Positions 22,477 to 30,000 of a stretch of 46,619 bases of DNA are shown piece after piece (position 1 is the first letter of the stretch; each line of letters begins with the position of its first letter). The position numbers and the translations under genes are program-made. Source of the DNA: Terrisporobacter mayombei (GTDB taxonomy: Bacteria; Bacillota; Clostridia; Peptostreptococcales; Peptostreptococcaceae); the NCBI RefSeq assembly GCF_020748465.1, contig NZ_JAHZMP010000011.1, positions 1 through 46,619 of the forward strand, written 5' to 3'. The notes under the pieces were generated by a model. It was given only the letters and a program-made list of their open reading frames with translations, was not told where the DNA came from and ran no database searches.

Positions 22477-23914
22477 GCATGATGAAGAATTAGAGTTTAC
22501 TGAAAGCCTTTATGATGAAGCTGAAGAACAAATAAAAGATGTTTACAGAGAACAAAAAAAGAGTAGAGATAATCTTCTCAAAGAATTAGCATTAATAATG
22601 TTGACTTATACTGTTTTAGATGGCCTAATGAGCCTTACAAGTAAAGATAAAAATAAAGAGTATAATAGGCTATCAAATATTATAAAAGCTAACTATAAGG
22701 CAACTGGAGAGATACAAAATGGTGTTATAACAGATATTCTTACTAAGGCGGTTAATAATACATTCGATTTTTATTCTTATAATGCTGGATTGAAAGATGT
22801 AAAAGAAATAATTGATAAAAATTTTAAAGGAAAACATTTTTCTAATAGAGTATGGGATAATGAAAAAGATACAGCAGAACATCTTCATAAACAAGTTAAT
22901 AATTTTCTTAACGGAAAGGTAAATGTTAATCAAATTAAGAGAGATATAGAGAAAACATATAATACGAGTGCCTATAATGCTAAAAGACTTGTAGAAACAG
23001 AAGTTAATAGATGCTCCAGCAATGCTTTTGATAGATTTTGTAAAGAAGTGGGAGTTAAAAAAGTAAGATACAATGCAACTTTAGATAGCAGATTATGCAG
23101 TGATTGTGCTCAGTATAATGATAAAGTATTTGACTTTAAAGATAAAATAGAAGTTCCTAGACATCCATTATGTAGATGTTTTTATACTATAGAAGAGGAT
23201 GAGAGTGCTTTAGATAAAACTGACTATATGTCTAATAGATTCGTTCCGGAATTTGGAGAAGGAAGAGAATTTAAAATAGGTAACTTATCAATAAATGAAA
23301 AAAGAGTATCCAATAGTAAATTTAATATGTGGACTGATATTGATGCAACAAAGAAAAATAAAGCAGTAAGGTTGTATGAAAAGAAAATCAATAGTATTAT
23401 AAAAACTCTACCAGAGGGGCTTGATTTACCTAAATTTTCCATTATAGACTTTGAAAAAGTGGGACTTAATAGAAAAGCTATTGGAGGTTATAGGAGAGAA
23501 CTTGATACAATATTTATAAATAGTAAATATGATACAGATGTAAAAATATTAAAATATCTAAAAGCTAATGAAGGTTATTTTGCAAGTATAGAATCAAATT
23601 CACCATTGTTGCATGAATTAGGACATAAATATCATTATGATTTAGTTGAATCAATTGCTAATAAGAAAGGAATGAGTTATAATAACGCTAAAGAGATATT
23701 TGATGAAGGTATTAGTAAATATATATTAAATCAAAGTTCAGTTCCAAGAAGTTTTATTTCTGAACAATTAAGTAAATATGCTTCTGATGAATTTGATGGA
23801 GTGAATAGAATAAATGAAATAATGGCTGAATATTTTAGTATTAAGGATACTAGTACTAAAAGTGAATTGGTTCAATTTATAGAAATTTATATTAATGAGG
23901 TGATAAAAAAGTGA
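22463..23914 (+). CDS. MuF-type minor head protein with C-terminal metallopeptidase domain
   Basis: 483 residues. The N-terminal ~240 is the SPP1 gp7/Mu F domain, ending in the conserved block VRYNATLDSRLCSDCAQYND ... PRHPLCRCF. Beyond it lies an extra ~240-residue domain with a zincin motif HELGHKYHY (from about residue 384) and a downstream NEIMAEYFS Glu that could be the third zinc ligand. MuF proteins enter the head or cell with DNA, and their C-termini are often variable toxins or enzymes. ATG 22463 is chosen because AGGTGA lies five bases upstream. A substrate cannot be predicted. Confidence 0.85.
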   Translation: MSKNKHDEELEFTESLYDEAEEQIKDVYREQKKSRDNLLKELALIMLTYTVLDGLMSLTSKDKNKEYNRLSNIIKANYKATGEIQNGVITDILTKAVNNTFDFYSYNAGLKDVKEIIDKNFKGKHFSNRVWDNEKDTAEHLHKQVNNFLNGKVNVNQIKRDIEKTYNTSAYNAKRLVETEVNRCSSNAFDRFCKEVGVKKVRYNATLDSRLCSDCAQYNDKVFDFKDKIEVPRHPLCRCFYTIEEDESALDKTDYMSNRFVPEFGEGREFKIGNLSINEKRVSNSKFNMWTDIDATKKNKAVRLYEKKINSIIKTLPEGLDLPKFSIIDFEKVGLNRKAIGGYRRELDTIFINSKYDTDVKILKYLKANEGYFASIESNSPLLHELGHKYHYDLVESIANKKGMSYNNAKEIFDEGISKYILNQSSVPRSFISEQLSKYASDEFDGVNRINEIMAEYFSIKDTSTKSELVQFIEIYINEVIKK

Positions 23915-24114
23915 TGCTCCACGACAAAAGAAATATCAGATGTAATGAGCTAGCGGATATATTCGAAGCTTATCTTGTTATGGAAGGTGCGAGGGATTAT
24001 TGTGAAGCATCAATACGAGAGGATGCGCCCAAAAATGTAAAAGATGCTCATAAAGAATATATTAAAATAAAAAATGAAATATTGAAAGATAAAGCAAAAT
24101 CACCATTCGTATAA
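23914..24114 (+). CDS. Hypothetical small protein (66 aa)
   Basis: ATG overlaps the stop of the MuF gene (TGATG); GAGGTGATAAAAAAG lies upstream. It is helical and charged (NELADIFEAYLVMEGARDYC ...). Its coupling to the MuF-peptidase gene makes an immunity, chaperone or structural role worth considering, but there is no homology evidence. Two terminators follow. Confidence 0.6.
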   Translation: MLHDKRNIRCNELADIFEAYLVMEGARDYCEASIREDAPKNVKDAHKEYIKIKNEILKDKAKSPFV

Positions 24115-24118
24115 TTAG

Positions 24119-24149
24119 GCACTTACTTAGGTAAATAGTAGGTGCTTTT
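24119..24149 (+). terminator. Terminator-like hairpin 1 after MuF operon
   Basis: GCACTTACT (24119-24127) pairs with AGTAGGTGC (24137-24145) with one G-U, then TTTT. Tandem with a second hairpin 16 bases later. Confidence 0.65.
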
Positions 24150-24164
24150 ATTATGTTCAAAATT

Positions 24165-24190
24165 AAGTCTTAGGAAACTAAGGCTTTTTA
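24165..24190 (+). terminator. Terminator hairpin 2 with GAAA tetraloop
   Basis: AAGTCTTAG, loop GAAA, CTAAGGCTT (one G-U), merging into TTTTTA. With hairpin 1 it divides portal/MuF from scaffold/capsid and may tune relative expression. Confidence 0.75.
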
Positions 24191-24282
24191 TTATGCCCTA
24201 AATACGGCATTAAACTGTTTAAATAATAGATTTTTAACTATATAGGGTTAGTAATAAAACTATGTAGGGAAGGAGTAAAGTA

Positions 24283-24870
24283 ATGAAAAAGAGTGAATTA
24301 ATGGAACTGATTAAAAGCATAGCTGATGATGCTGATATAGATGAAACTATAAAAGGCAGTAATTTAGCTGAGCTATTCAAAAAGGATTTAGTTTTGGATG
24401 AGGTTAAAAACTTTATTGAAACTAATCAAGATGGTAAACAGTACCTTAAATCATATGGAGATAAGCGTGTTACTGATGGGATTAAAAGCTGGAAAGAGAA
24501 GAATCTTCAAACTTTAATTAATGACGAAGTCCTTAAGTCTACTGGTAAAAAGAAAACTCCGGAGCAGCTTAAAATTGAGGAACTAGAGAAAAAGATGTTA
24601 GAAAGTGAAGCGAAAGCACAGAAAGCTGAAAAAGTAGCTAAATATAAAGATGTGCTTGCAGAAAAGAAAATCCCTATGGAAATGATTGATTATTTTCTAA
24701 CTGATGATGAGGAAACTACAAACACTAGAATTGATAACTTTAGCACTTATGTAAATGACATGGTTAATTCTAATGTAAAAGAGAAAATTGCTAATGGTAG
24801 TTATACTCCTCCAGGTGAGAATGGAGCAGGAGATTTAACAGTAGATGATTTAGCAAAAATGATGATGTAA
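24283..24870 (+). CDS. Scaffolding protein (DUF4355-like)
   Basis: 195 residues, acidic and strongly helical, with a coiled coil in the middle (EELEKKMLESEAKAQKAEKV). It ends with the TPPGENGAGDLTVDDLAKMM pattern of phage scaffolds placed directly before the capsid gene. It assembles the procapsid and is absent from mature heads. GGGAAGGAGTAAAGTA precedes ATG. Confidence 0.88.
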   Translation: MKKSELMELIKSIADDADIDETIKGSNLAELFKKDLVLDEVKNFIETNQDGKQYLKSYGDKRVTDGIKSWKEKNLQTLINDEVLKSTGKKKTPEQLKIEELEKKMLESEAKAQKAEKVAKYKDVLAEKKIPMEMIDYFLTDDEETTNTRIDNFSTYVNDMVNSNVKEKIANGSYTPPGENGAGDLTVDDLAKMMM

Positions 24871-24903
24871 AAATAAAATTTAAATTTAAAGGAGAGTAAT
24901 AAT

Positions 24904-25827
24904 ATGACAAATACAATTGCATACGCAACATTATTTCAACAAGCTTTAGACAAGGCAGCAGTAGCAAAATTAACATCTGGATGGATGGATGCTAATGCAG
25001 GACAAGTTATTTATAACGGTGGGAAAGAAGTTAAAATCCCTAAAATGAACATGGACGGCTTAGGTGATTATTCAAGATCTAATGGATTTACACAAGGTTC
25101 TATAACCCTAGAATATGAAACTAAGACTATGACACAAGATAGAGGAAGAACATTTATGTTAGACTCTATGGACGTAGATGAATCAAATTTTGTGGCTAAT
25201 GCTACGAATGCTATGGGTCAATTCCAAGCTACTAAGGTAGTTCCTGAAATTGATGCTTACAGATATTCAAAAATAGCTAGTTTAGCTATAGCTGGGAAAG
25301 TGGCCAATGGTGGAAATACAATAGATGAAACAAATGTATTAAAACTTTTAAAAGCTGATATTACAGCTATAGAAGATATAGTTGGAGATATTCCATTGGT
25401 AATAACAATGTCAACTCCTATATCTGCTATACTAGATGACAATGAAAAAATAAGCAAAAGATTAGATGTTACTGAATTTACTAAAGGAGATATTATAACT
25501 AAAGTAAAATCATTTGATGGACATCCAATAGTTAAAGTTCCAAGTGCTAGAATGAAAACTACTTATACATTCTATGATGGTAAAACATCTGGACAAACTG
25601 CTGGTGGGTTTGTAGCTGCAGATGAAGCTAAAAATATTAACTGGATAATAACTCCAATGTATGCTCCAATAGCAGTTAATAAAACTGATAAGATTAGAAT
25701 ATTTGATCCAAACGTAAATCAAGATGCAGATGCTTGGAAATTAGACTATAGAAAATACCATGACCTTTGGATAATGGATGAAGCATTAAAAATATGTAGA
25801 GTTAATATAAAAGAAGCTTTAGTTTAG
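24904..25827 (+). CDS. Major capsid protein
   Basis: 307 residues: TLFQQALDKAAVAKLTSGWM near the N-terminus, VKIPKMNMDGLGDYSRS and TLEYETKTMTQDRGRTFMLD in the E-loop/beta region, then a P-domain-like helix (ATKVVPEIDAYRYSKIA). This is the HK97-fold coat protein layout of SPP1/TP901-like siphophages. Position after the scaffold and before head-tail connectors is diagnostic. A strong terminator overlaps its stop codon. Confidence 0.92.
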   Translation: MTNTIAYATLFQQALDKAAVAKLTSGWMDANAGQVIYNGGKEVKIPKMNMDGLGDYSRSNGFTQGSITLEYETKTMTQDRGRTFMLDSMDVDESNFVANATNAMGQFQATKVVPEIDAYRYSKIASLAIAGKVANGGNTIDETNVLKLLKADITAIEDIVGDIPLVITMSTPISAILDDNEKISKRLDVTEFTKGDIITKVKSFDGHPIVKVPSARMKTTYTFYDGKTSGQTAGGFVAADEAKNINWIITPMYAPIAVNKTDKIRIFDPNVNQDADAWKLDYRKYHDLWIMDEALKICRVNIKEALV

Positions 25828-25857
25828 GACTGGGTAAAGTACCCAGTCCTTTCTTTG
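25826..25857 (+). terminator. Terminator after capsid gene
   Basis: AGGACTGGGT (25826-25835) pairs perfectly with ACCCAGTCCT (25841-25850), then TTCTTTG. The stem begins in the capsid stop codon, which would raise capsid mRNA over downstream genes. Confidence 0.8.
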
Positions 25858-25874
25858 TGGGAGGAGATTAGAAT

Positions 25875-26114
25875 ATGGAATTTAAATATCAATTAATAAA
25901 AATGAATGTAGTTAAAGTTACAAATGATGACGATGTGAGAGATAAACTTATTGGACAAGGATTTAAATTAATAGAAAAGAAAAAGGCTGTTCCTGTAGAA
26001 GATGTTTATCAATTAACTGTAGAAAAGCTTAAAGAATTAGCTAAAGAAAAAGGCTTAGAAGGTTATAGTAAGTTATCGAAAGATGAATTGATAAAATTGC
26101 TTGAAGAAAATTAG
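25875..26114 (+). CDS. Small head protein with Rho-N/SAP-like C-terminus
   Basis: 79 residues. The C-terminal half LTVEKLKELAKEKGLEGYSK and SKDELIKLLEE is the helix-extended loop-helix of Rho-N/SAP domains, often found in small proteins after phage capsid genes. The N-terminal half is beta-rich. Exact role unknown. GGGAGGAGATTAGAAT precedes ATG. Confidence 0.75.
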   Translation: MEFKYQLIKMNVVKVTNDDDVRDKLIGQGFKLIEKKKAVPVEDVYQLTVEKLKELAKEKGLEGYSKLSKDELIKLLEEN

Positions 26115-26122
26115 GTGATATT

Positions 26123-26389
26123 ATGGAAATGTCTACTGAAGAAAAAAAGGCTATAGCAGTTATTAGAAATTATTTAAATGTTGATTGGGAAGATAGTTAC
26201 ATTTTATCTGAATATGATTTTGTGGTAGATCAACTAATACAAAATAGTAAAGCTTCCAAAAGTGCTGACATAAAATCTATGTCAGAAGGCGATCAATCTG
26301 TTACCTATAAAGATAATTCTGGACCATGGACTATTACAGATGATATTAAGGCTATGTTACCAAAGCCTTATATTAAACTTTTTTATTAG
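26123..26389 (+). CDS. Head-tail connector protein (gp15/gp6-like)
   Basis: 88 residues, helical start (EEKKAIAVIRNYLNVDWEDS) and the connector signature IKSMSEGDQSVTYKD. Such proteins ring the portal to complete the head. Follows the SAP-like gene with TTAGGTGATATT upstream. Confidence 0.8.
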   Translation: MEMSTEEKKAIAVIRNYLNVDWEDSYILSEYDFVVDQLIQNSKASKSADIKSMSEGDQSVTYKDNSGPWTITDDIKAMLPKPYIKLFY

Positions 26390-26399
26390 AGGTGATGTA

Positions 26400-26810
26400 A
26401 TGACAGTTTTATTTAAAAATTCTGATATAACTATTTATAATAGGTACTACGATAATTCTTTAGGATCTGATAAATATCAAAGAACAATTATCAAAGGTGT
26501 TAATTGGCAAGGTAAAAGGAATGGGACTGTAAGCGATAAAGGATTACTTTTAGCTGATAGCACACTTATTTTCATAGATAAACTAGATAACTATATAAGT
26601 CCAAAAAGATTTGCTAAGTTATCTGATGAAGATAGAAAAAAACATTTTACTTTGGGCGTTGGAGATAAAGTTGTTAAGGGTGAAGCTGATTTTGAGATAA
26701 CAGGAGTTAAGCCATATCGAATCTCTGACTTAGAAAATGAGTTTGATAACGTCATCGATATTAAGTCTGTGAACGATCTATCAAGTCACTTTGAGGTAGA
26801 GGGGGTATAG
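26400..26810 (+). CDS. Head closure protein, DUF6751-like
   Basis: 136 residues starting at ATG 26400 (GAGGTGATGTA upstream); an earlier in-frame ATG at 26340 overlaps the connector gene and lacks a ribosome site. NSDITIYNRYYDNSL, VNWQGKRNGTVSDKGL and SDKGLLLADSTLIFID match a conserved siphophage family I recall as DUF6751, placed where head-closure proteins lie. Structural role inferred from position. Confidence 0.75.
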   Translation: MTVLFKNSDITIYNRYYDNSLGSDKYQRTIIKGVNWQGKRNGTVSDKGLLLADSTLIFIDKLDNYISPKRFAKLSDEDRKKHFTLGVGDKVVKGEADFEITGVKPYRISDLENEFDNVIDIKSVNDLSSHFEVEGV

Positions 26811-26811
26811 C

Positions 26812-27171
26812 ATGGCAACTAAAGTTAGAATAGAAATGGATGACACACAAAAAATAATGCTTAAAAGACATCTTAATAAGAACGGCGAAGCTCAAGTTAA
26901 ATTTACACAAGAAGTATCAAAAGAATGTAATAATTATATACCATATAACGCCGGTAGACTTAAAGATATGATGGTTGAATTACAACCTAGTAAGATTATT
27001 TACAATGCTCCTTATGCAAAAAAAACTTACTATGCTAATAAGGGTTTAGGAAAGCAAGGAGAGGGTATTGGTGGATTACGTGGAAAGATGTGGGATAAAA
27101 GAATGTGGTCTGATAAGGGGAATACAATTGTGCAAAAGATAGCTGAATTTGCAGGAGGAAGAAGTAGATGA
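26812..27171 (+). CDS. Minor capsid/head-tail joining protein
   Basis: 119 residues. The pattern TQEVSKECNNYIPYNAGRLK ... APYAKKTYYANKG is that of minor capsid (HK97 gp10-like) proteins that join head and tail. GAGGGGGTATAGC precedes ATG and it overlaps the next gene by ATGA. Confidence 0.8.
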   Translation: MATKVRIEMDDTQKIMLKRHLNKNGEAQVKFTQEVSKECNNYIPYNAGRLKDMMVELQPSKIIYNAPYAKKTYYANKGLGKQGEGIGGLRGKMWDKRMWSDKGNTIVQKIAEFAGGRSR

Positions 27172-27602
27172 TAATTAAAGCATTAAGAGATTACATTAGA
27201 ACTTGTCCTCATTTAGATACATTTAATAATGCTATAAAGGTTAATGTAAATTACCTAGAACCTGAAACAGATACTTATTCAATAGAAGAAGTTCCTATAG
27301 AACCAATATTAAAGACGTATGTTAATGGTGACAGTATAAGGCAATATGCTTTTATATTTACATCTAGGGAGCCTTATGGAGTTGATGTATTACAAAATAT
27401 CGATAACTCAGGATTTTATGAAAAATTTGCTGATTGGATAGAAAATCAAAATAACAATGAAATATTTCCATTACTCGATAATGGATTAGAGCCTCTAGCT
27501 ATTGAGGTTACTAGTACAGGCTATGCATTTGCAGTAACAGAAGATACTGCTCAGTTTCAAATACAGTTAAGATTGAAATATTTTAAGAAAGGAATGAATT
27601 AG
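27168..27602 (+). CDS. Tail terminator/minor capsid protein
   Basis: 144 residues: FIFTSREPYGVDVLQNIDNS, FYEKFADWIENQNN, and a final strand pair (TAQFQIQLRLKYFKKG) typical of the tail-completion/minor capsid family directly before the major tail protein. ATGA overlap with the preceding gene shows coupling. Confidence 0.78.
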   Translation: MIIKALRDYIRTCPHLDTFNNAIKVNVNYLEPETDTYSIEEVPIEPILKTYVNGDSIRQYAFIFTSREPYGVDVLQNIDNSGFYEKFADWIENQNNNEIFPLLDNGLEPLAIEVTSTGYAFAVTEDTAQFQIQLRLKYFKKGMN

Positions 27603-28088
27603 ATGGGAATTAGAAAAAGAAAAGTACAAGCCAATTACTTGAAGGTGAATGATGCTTTCGAACTATTAGGAGCGGGTTTTACTGAACTTAATGAGAGTCC
27701 TAGTGCACAAACAACTAGTAAAAGATATATAAATCAATCTAGTGCTAGTCAAAGTATTACAGGATACGAATGGACGACTTCATTTAATGCTGACCAAATA
27801 GTAAGTGAAAAAGCTATAGAATATATTAGAAATATTGGGGAAATGCAATTAACAGGGCCCGATACAGAAACAGAATATTTAATCGTGGATTTAGATAAAG
27901 AAGGAACTACACAAGGAAGTTATAGAGCTAGAAAGTTTATAATAGCGATAGCAGTTGATAGTTTTAGTGATAATGATGGAGAGTTGGGTATTGAAGGTTC
28001 TTTCTTGGGTATAAGTGATCCAGTTGAAGGAACTTTTGATACCAGTACAAAAACATTCACTAAAGATTTTACAGCTAAAAGTGAGTAG
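27603..28088 (+). CDS. Major tail (tube) protein
   Basis: 161 residues, beta-rich with Ser/Thr-rich surface stretches (SITGYEWTTSFNADQIVSEK; IAIAVDSFSDNDGELGIEGS). This is the fold pattern of phage tail-tube subunits. Position between tail terminator and chaperones supports it. Starts right after the previous TAG; AAGAAAGGAATGAATT is the ribosome site. Confidence 0.85.
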   Translation: MGIRKRKVQANYLKVNDAFELLGAGFTELNESPSAQTTSKRYINQSSASQSITGYEWTTSFNADQIVSEKAIEYIRNIGEMQLTGPDTETEYLIVDLDKEGTTQGSYRARKFIIAIAVDSFSDNDGELGIEGSFLGISDPVEGTFDTSTKTFTKDFTAKSE

Positions 28089-28097
28089 GAGGGTTAT

Positions 28098-28442
28098 ATG
28101 AAAATTAATGGAGTAGAATTAGAAGATATAGATATCTATGATCTTGATGTGGCTGAAAGATATGAAAAGGCTATGTCAAGTTTTGCTGAGATTGGAGATA
28201 AGGCTAAGAGTCTAGATGGAGCTGAAGGTATTAGAGAGATATGTAATGGTGTATTTGATGTATTTAATAAAGTGTTCGGAGAAGGTGCTGATAAAAAGAT
28301 TTTTGGGAATAGAGTTAATTTATTGACTTGTTTAAAAGCTTTAGAGGAATTTCAGTTGCAAATGAATGATCAAAAGAAAGAGATTGAAAAATTAGCTAAT
28401 AAATATTCATCTAATAGAGCACAGAGACGTGTTAAAAAATAA
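28098..28442 (+). CDS. Tail assembly chaperone G-like (DUF6673)
   Basis: 114 residues. YDLDVAERYEKAMSSFAEIG, NGVFDVFNKVFGEGADKKIF and the tail KYSSNRAQRRVKK match the DUF6673 tail chaperone type. Such genes usually feed a -1 frameshift into a downstream T-like frame. Here the last codons are GTT AAA AAA TAA and the Gp15 gene lies in the -1 frame, starting at the stop. Confidence 0.8.
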   Translation: MKINGVELEDIDIYDLDVAERYEKAMSSFAEIGDKAKSLDGAEGIREICNGVFDVFNKVFGEGADKKIFGNRVNLLTCLKALEEFQLQMNDQKKEIEKLANKYSSNRAQRRVKK

Positions 28443-29038
28443 TGAATATTTTAGTTGATTTATTGCCTAAAAAAGTCACTATTGATAACAAAGAATATAA
28501 AATTAATAGTGACTTTAGGACTTCTATTTTATTTGAATTATTAATGCAAGATGGATCTATAGGGGAAAAAGATAAAATCCTTATGGCTTTGGAATTATAT
28601 TATTCAAATATACCAGAAAACATCAATGAAGCGATAGAACAAATGCTATGGTTTTATAGATGTGGTAAAGATATAACAAAATCTAAAGGAAATGGTAAAG
28701 GCAAGAGTATAACTCAAATTTATTCATTTGAGTATGATGATGATTATATTTATGCTGCATTTATGGACCAGTACGGAATTGATTTACAAGATATAGAAGA
28801 TCTCCACTGGTGGAAATTTAAAGCGCTATTTAAATCTTTAAAAGAAGATAATGAAATCGTTAAGATAATGAGCTATCGAAGTACAGATTTATCTAAAATT
28901 AAGGATAAAGAACAAAAAGCTAATTATAAATATATGAAAGAACTTTATAAAATTCCTATACCTCAAGATGAACAAGAAAAATTAGATGAGATAACAAATG
29001 CTTTATTAAGTGGTGGAGATGTTAGCAAGGTGTTGTAA
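28442..29038 (+). CDS. Bacteriophage Gp15 family protein (tail chaperone)
   Basis: 198 residues: IDNKEYKINSDFRTSILFEL, MLWFYRCGKD, YIYAAFMDQYGIDLQDIEDL and HWWKFKALFKSL are hallmark Gp15 strings. Gp15 lies between tail chaperone G and tape measure in many siphophages. Its ATG overlaps the previous stop (TAATG) and has no clear Shine-Dalgarno, so it depends on coupling or on frameshifting at the A6 run. Confidence 0.9.
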   Translation: MNILVDLLPKKVTIDNKEYKINSDFRTSILFELLMQDGSIGEKDKILMALELYYSNIPENINEAIEQMLWFYRCGKDITKSKGNGKGKSITQIYSFEYDDDYIYAAFMDQYGIDLQDIEDLHWWKFKALFKSLKEDNEIVKIMSYRSTDLSKIKDKEQKANYKYMKELYKIPIPQDEQEKLDEITNALLSGGDVSKVL

Positions 29039-29066
29039 TATGTTTCTATATTTATTGGTTTAATTA

Positions 29067-29075
29067 TGATATAAT
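29067..29075 (+). promoter_or_regulatory. Extended -10 promoter for lipoprotein moron
   Basis: TGATATAAT is a perfect extended -10 (TGnTATAAT) 67 bases before the lipoprotein ATG. The -35 region (TATATT, 29047-29052) is poor. Just downstream an inverted repeat ATTATTAAT-3nt-ATTAATAAT (29088-29108) could be an operator. Confidence 0.5.
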
Positions 29076-29141
29076 TACAATTATTGCATTATTAATGTAA
29101 TTAATAATTCACATTGAAATTATATTTTAGGGGGATTAGTA

Positions 29142-29738
29142 ATGAAAAAGAAAGTTCTATCTATTATTTTAACTGGAATATTGGTATTAAGTTTTGTAGG
29201 TTGTACTAAAACAGAATCTAAAGCAGATGGGAAAAATCAAAAGTTAGCTTCTGAAAATAAGTCAGAAAGTGATTCTAAAGAGAAACAAGATGATATTTGG
29301 ACTTACTATGAAGGTAGTAAATGGGCAGAAGATTATAAAGGTTTAAATCAAGAAATTTTAAAAGTTGTTATAACTGATAAAGGTCCATCTAAGGATAAGG
29401 ATAATAAAGACACAAAAGATGGTTCATATGTAGGCATTAAATTTAAGTTAGACAATACAACTAAGGATAAATTTACTACATACCCAGACCAAGCTGTTTT
29501 AGTTACTTCTACCGGAGAACAAATAGAAATGCCATCTATGTTTTTAAGCGACCATATAGGTGGAGAAATAGATGAAGGAGTTAAAAAAGAAGGAAATATT
29601 ATTTGGGAATTAAAGAATAAAGGAACTGCTAAAGATATAACTTGGATTAAATTAAAATGGAGTACAAGAGAAGGTACTGAAAATAAATTTGATTCTGAGA
29701 CACAGGACTATGAAATAAAATTAGATTTAATAAAATAA
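29142..29738 (+). CDS. Lipoprotein (moron; putative DUF5067-like)
   Basis: 198 residues. Signal peptide MKKKVLSIILTGILVLSFVG with lipobox FVGC (C21), then a Ser/Lys/Glu linker (25-52) and a beta-sandwich-like domain with VVITDKGPSKD, SYVGIKFKLDNTT and LKNKGTAKDITWIKLKW, resembling DUF5067-type lipoproteins. It has its own promoter and terminator inside the tail operon and lies before the tape measure gene. Lipoprotein superinfection-exclusion factors such as Ltp of phage TP-J34 act on tape measure proteins, a suggestive but untested parallel. AGGGGGATTAGTA precedes ATG. Confidence 0.82.
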   Translation: MKKKVLSIILTGILVLSFVGCTKTESKADGKNQKLASENKSESDSKEKQDDIWTYYEGSKWAEDYKGLNQEILKVVITDKGPSKDKDNKDTKDGSYVGIKFKLDNTTKDKFTTYPDQAVLVTSTGEQIEMPSMFLSDHIGGEIDEGVKKEGNIIWELKNKGTAKDITWIKLKWSTREGTENKFDSETQDYEIKLDLIK

Positions 29739-29748
29739 TTATATTAAG

Positions 29749-29779
29749 ATAGCACTTACATTGTTAGGTGCTATTTTTT
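29749..29779 (+). terminator. Terminator after lipoprotein gene
   Basis: ATAGCACTTA (29749-29758) pairs with TAGGTGCTAT (29765-29774), one G-U, followed by TTTTT. It makes the lipoprotein gene a self-contained transcription unit. Confidence 0.85.
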
Positions 29780-29811
29780 ATACCTTAAACGAGGTGATTA
29801 TTATAAAAGAT

Positions 29812-29931
29812 ATGAAATGTACAAATTGCAATCAGCTGTTACTAAAGGCTGATTATGTTAAAGGGGAGATAAAATGTCCTCGTTGTAAAAAAATTAATAA
29901 GTTAGAATTTAAACCAAAAGACAGAGCTTAG
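29812..29931 (+). CDS. com: Com-like zinc-finger protein
   Basis: 39 residues: MKCTNCNQLLLKADYVKGEI then KCPRCKKIN, a CxxC...CxxC finger like Mu Com, the translational activator of mom DNA modification. Com-like genes recur in Firmicute phages near tail genes, often without mom. GAGGTGAT is 14 bases or more before ATG 29812, so translation may instead start at an upstream ATT or ATA (29800-29803) adding four residues (IIKD). Followed by a two-copy GAGCCA element and a T8 run. No mom homologue seen in the window. Confidence 0.75.
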   Translation: MKCTNCNQLLLKADYVKGEIKCPRCKKINKLEFKPKDRA

Positions 29932-29974
29932 AGCCACACCGTAGAGTAGTGAGCCAATGCCTGCTTTTTTTTAT
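29931..29974 (+). other. Sequence element after com (GAGCCA repeats, T8 run)
   Basis: GAGCCA occurs at 29931 and again about 20 bases on, then CAATGCCTGC and TTTTTTTT. Com proteins of Mu bind RNA stem-loops; this GC-richer patch next to com, before the tape measure ribosome site, could be a Com target or a weak terminator. No stable hairpin of more than six pairs was found by eye. Confidence 0.3.
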
Positions 29975-30000
29975 TTTTGTGAAAGAAAGTAGGTGGATAG

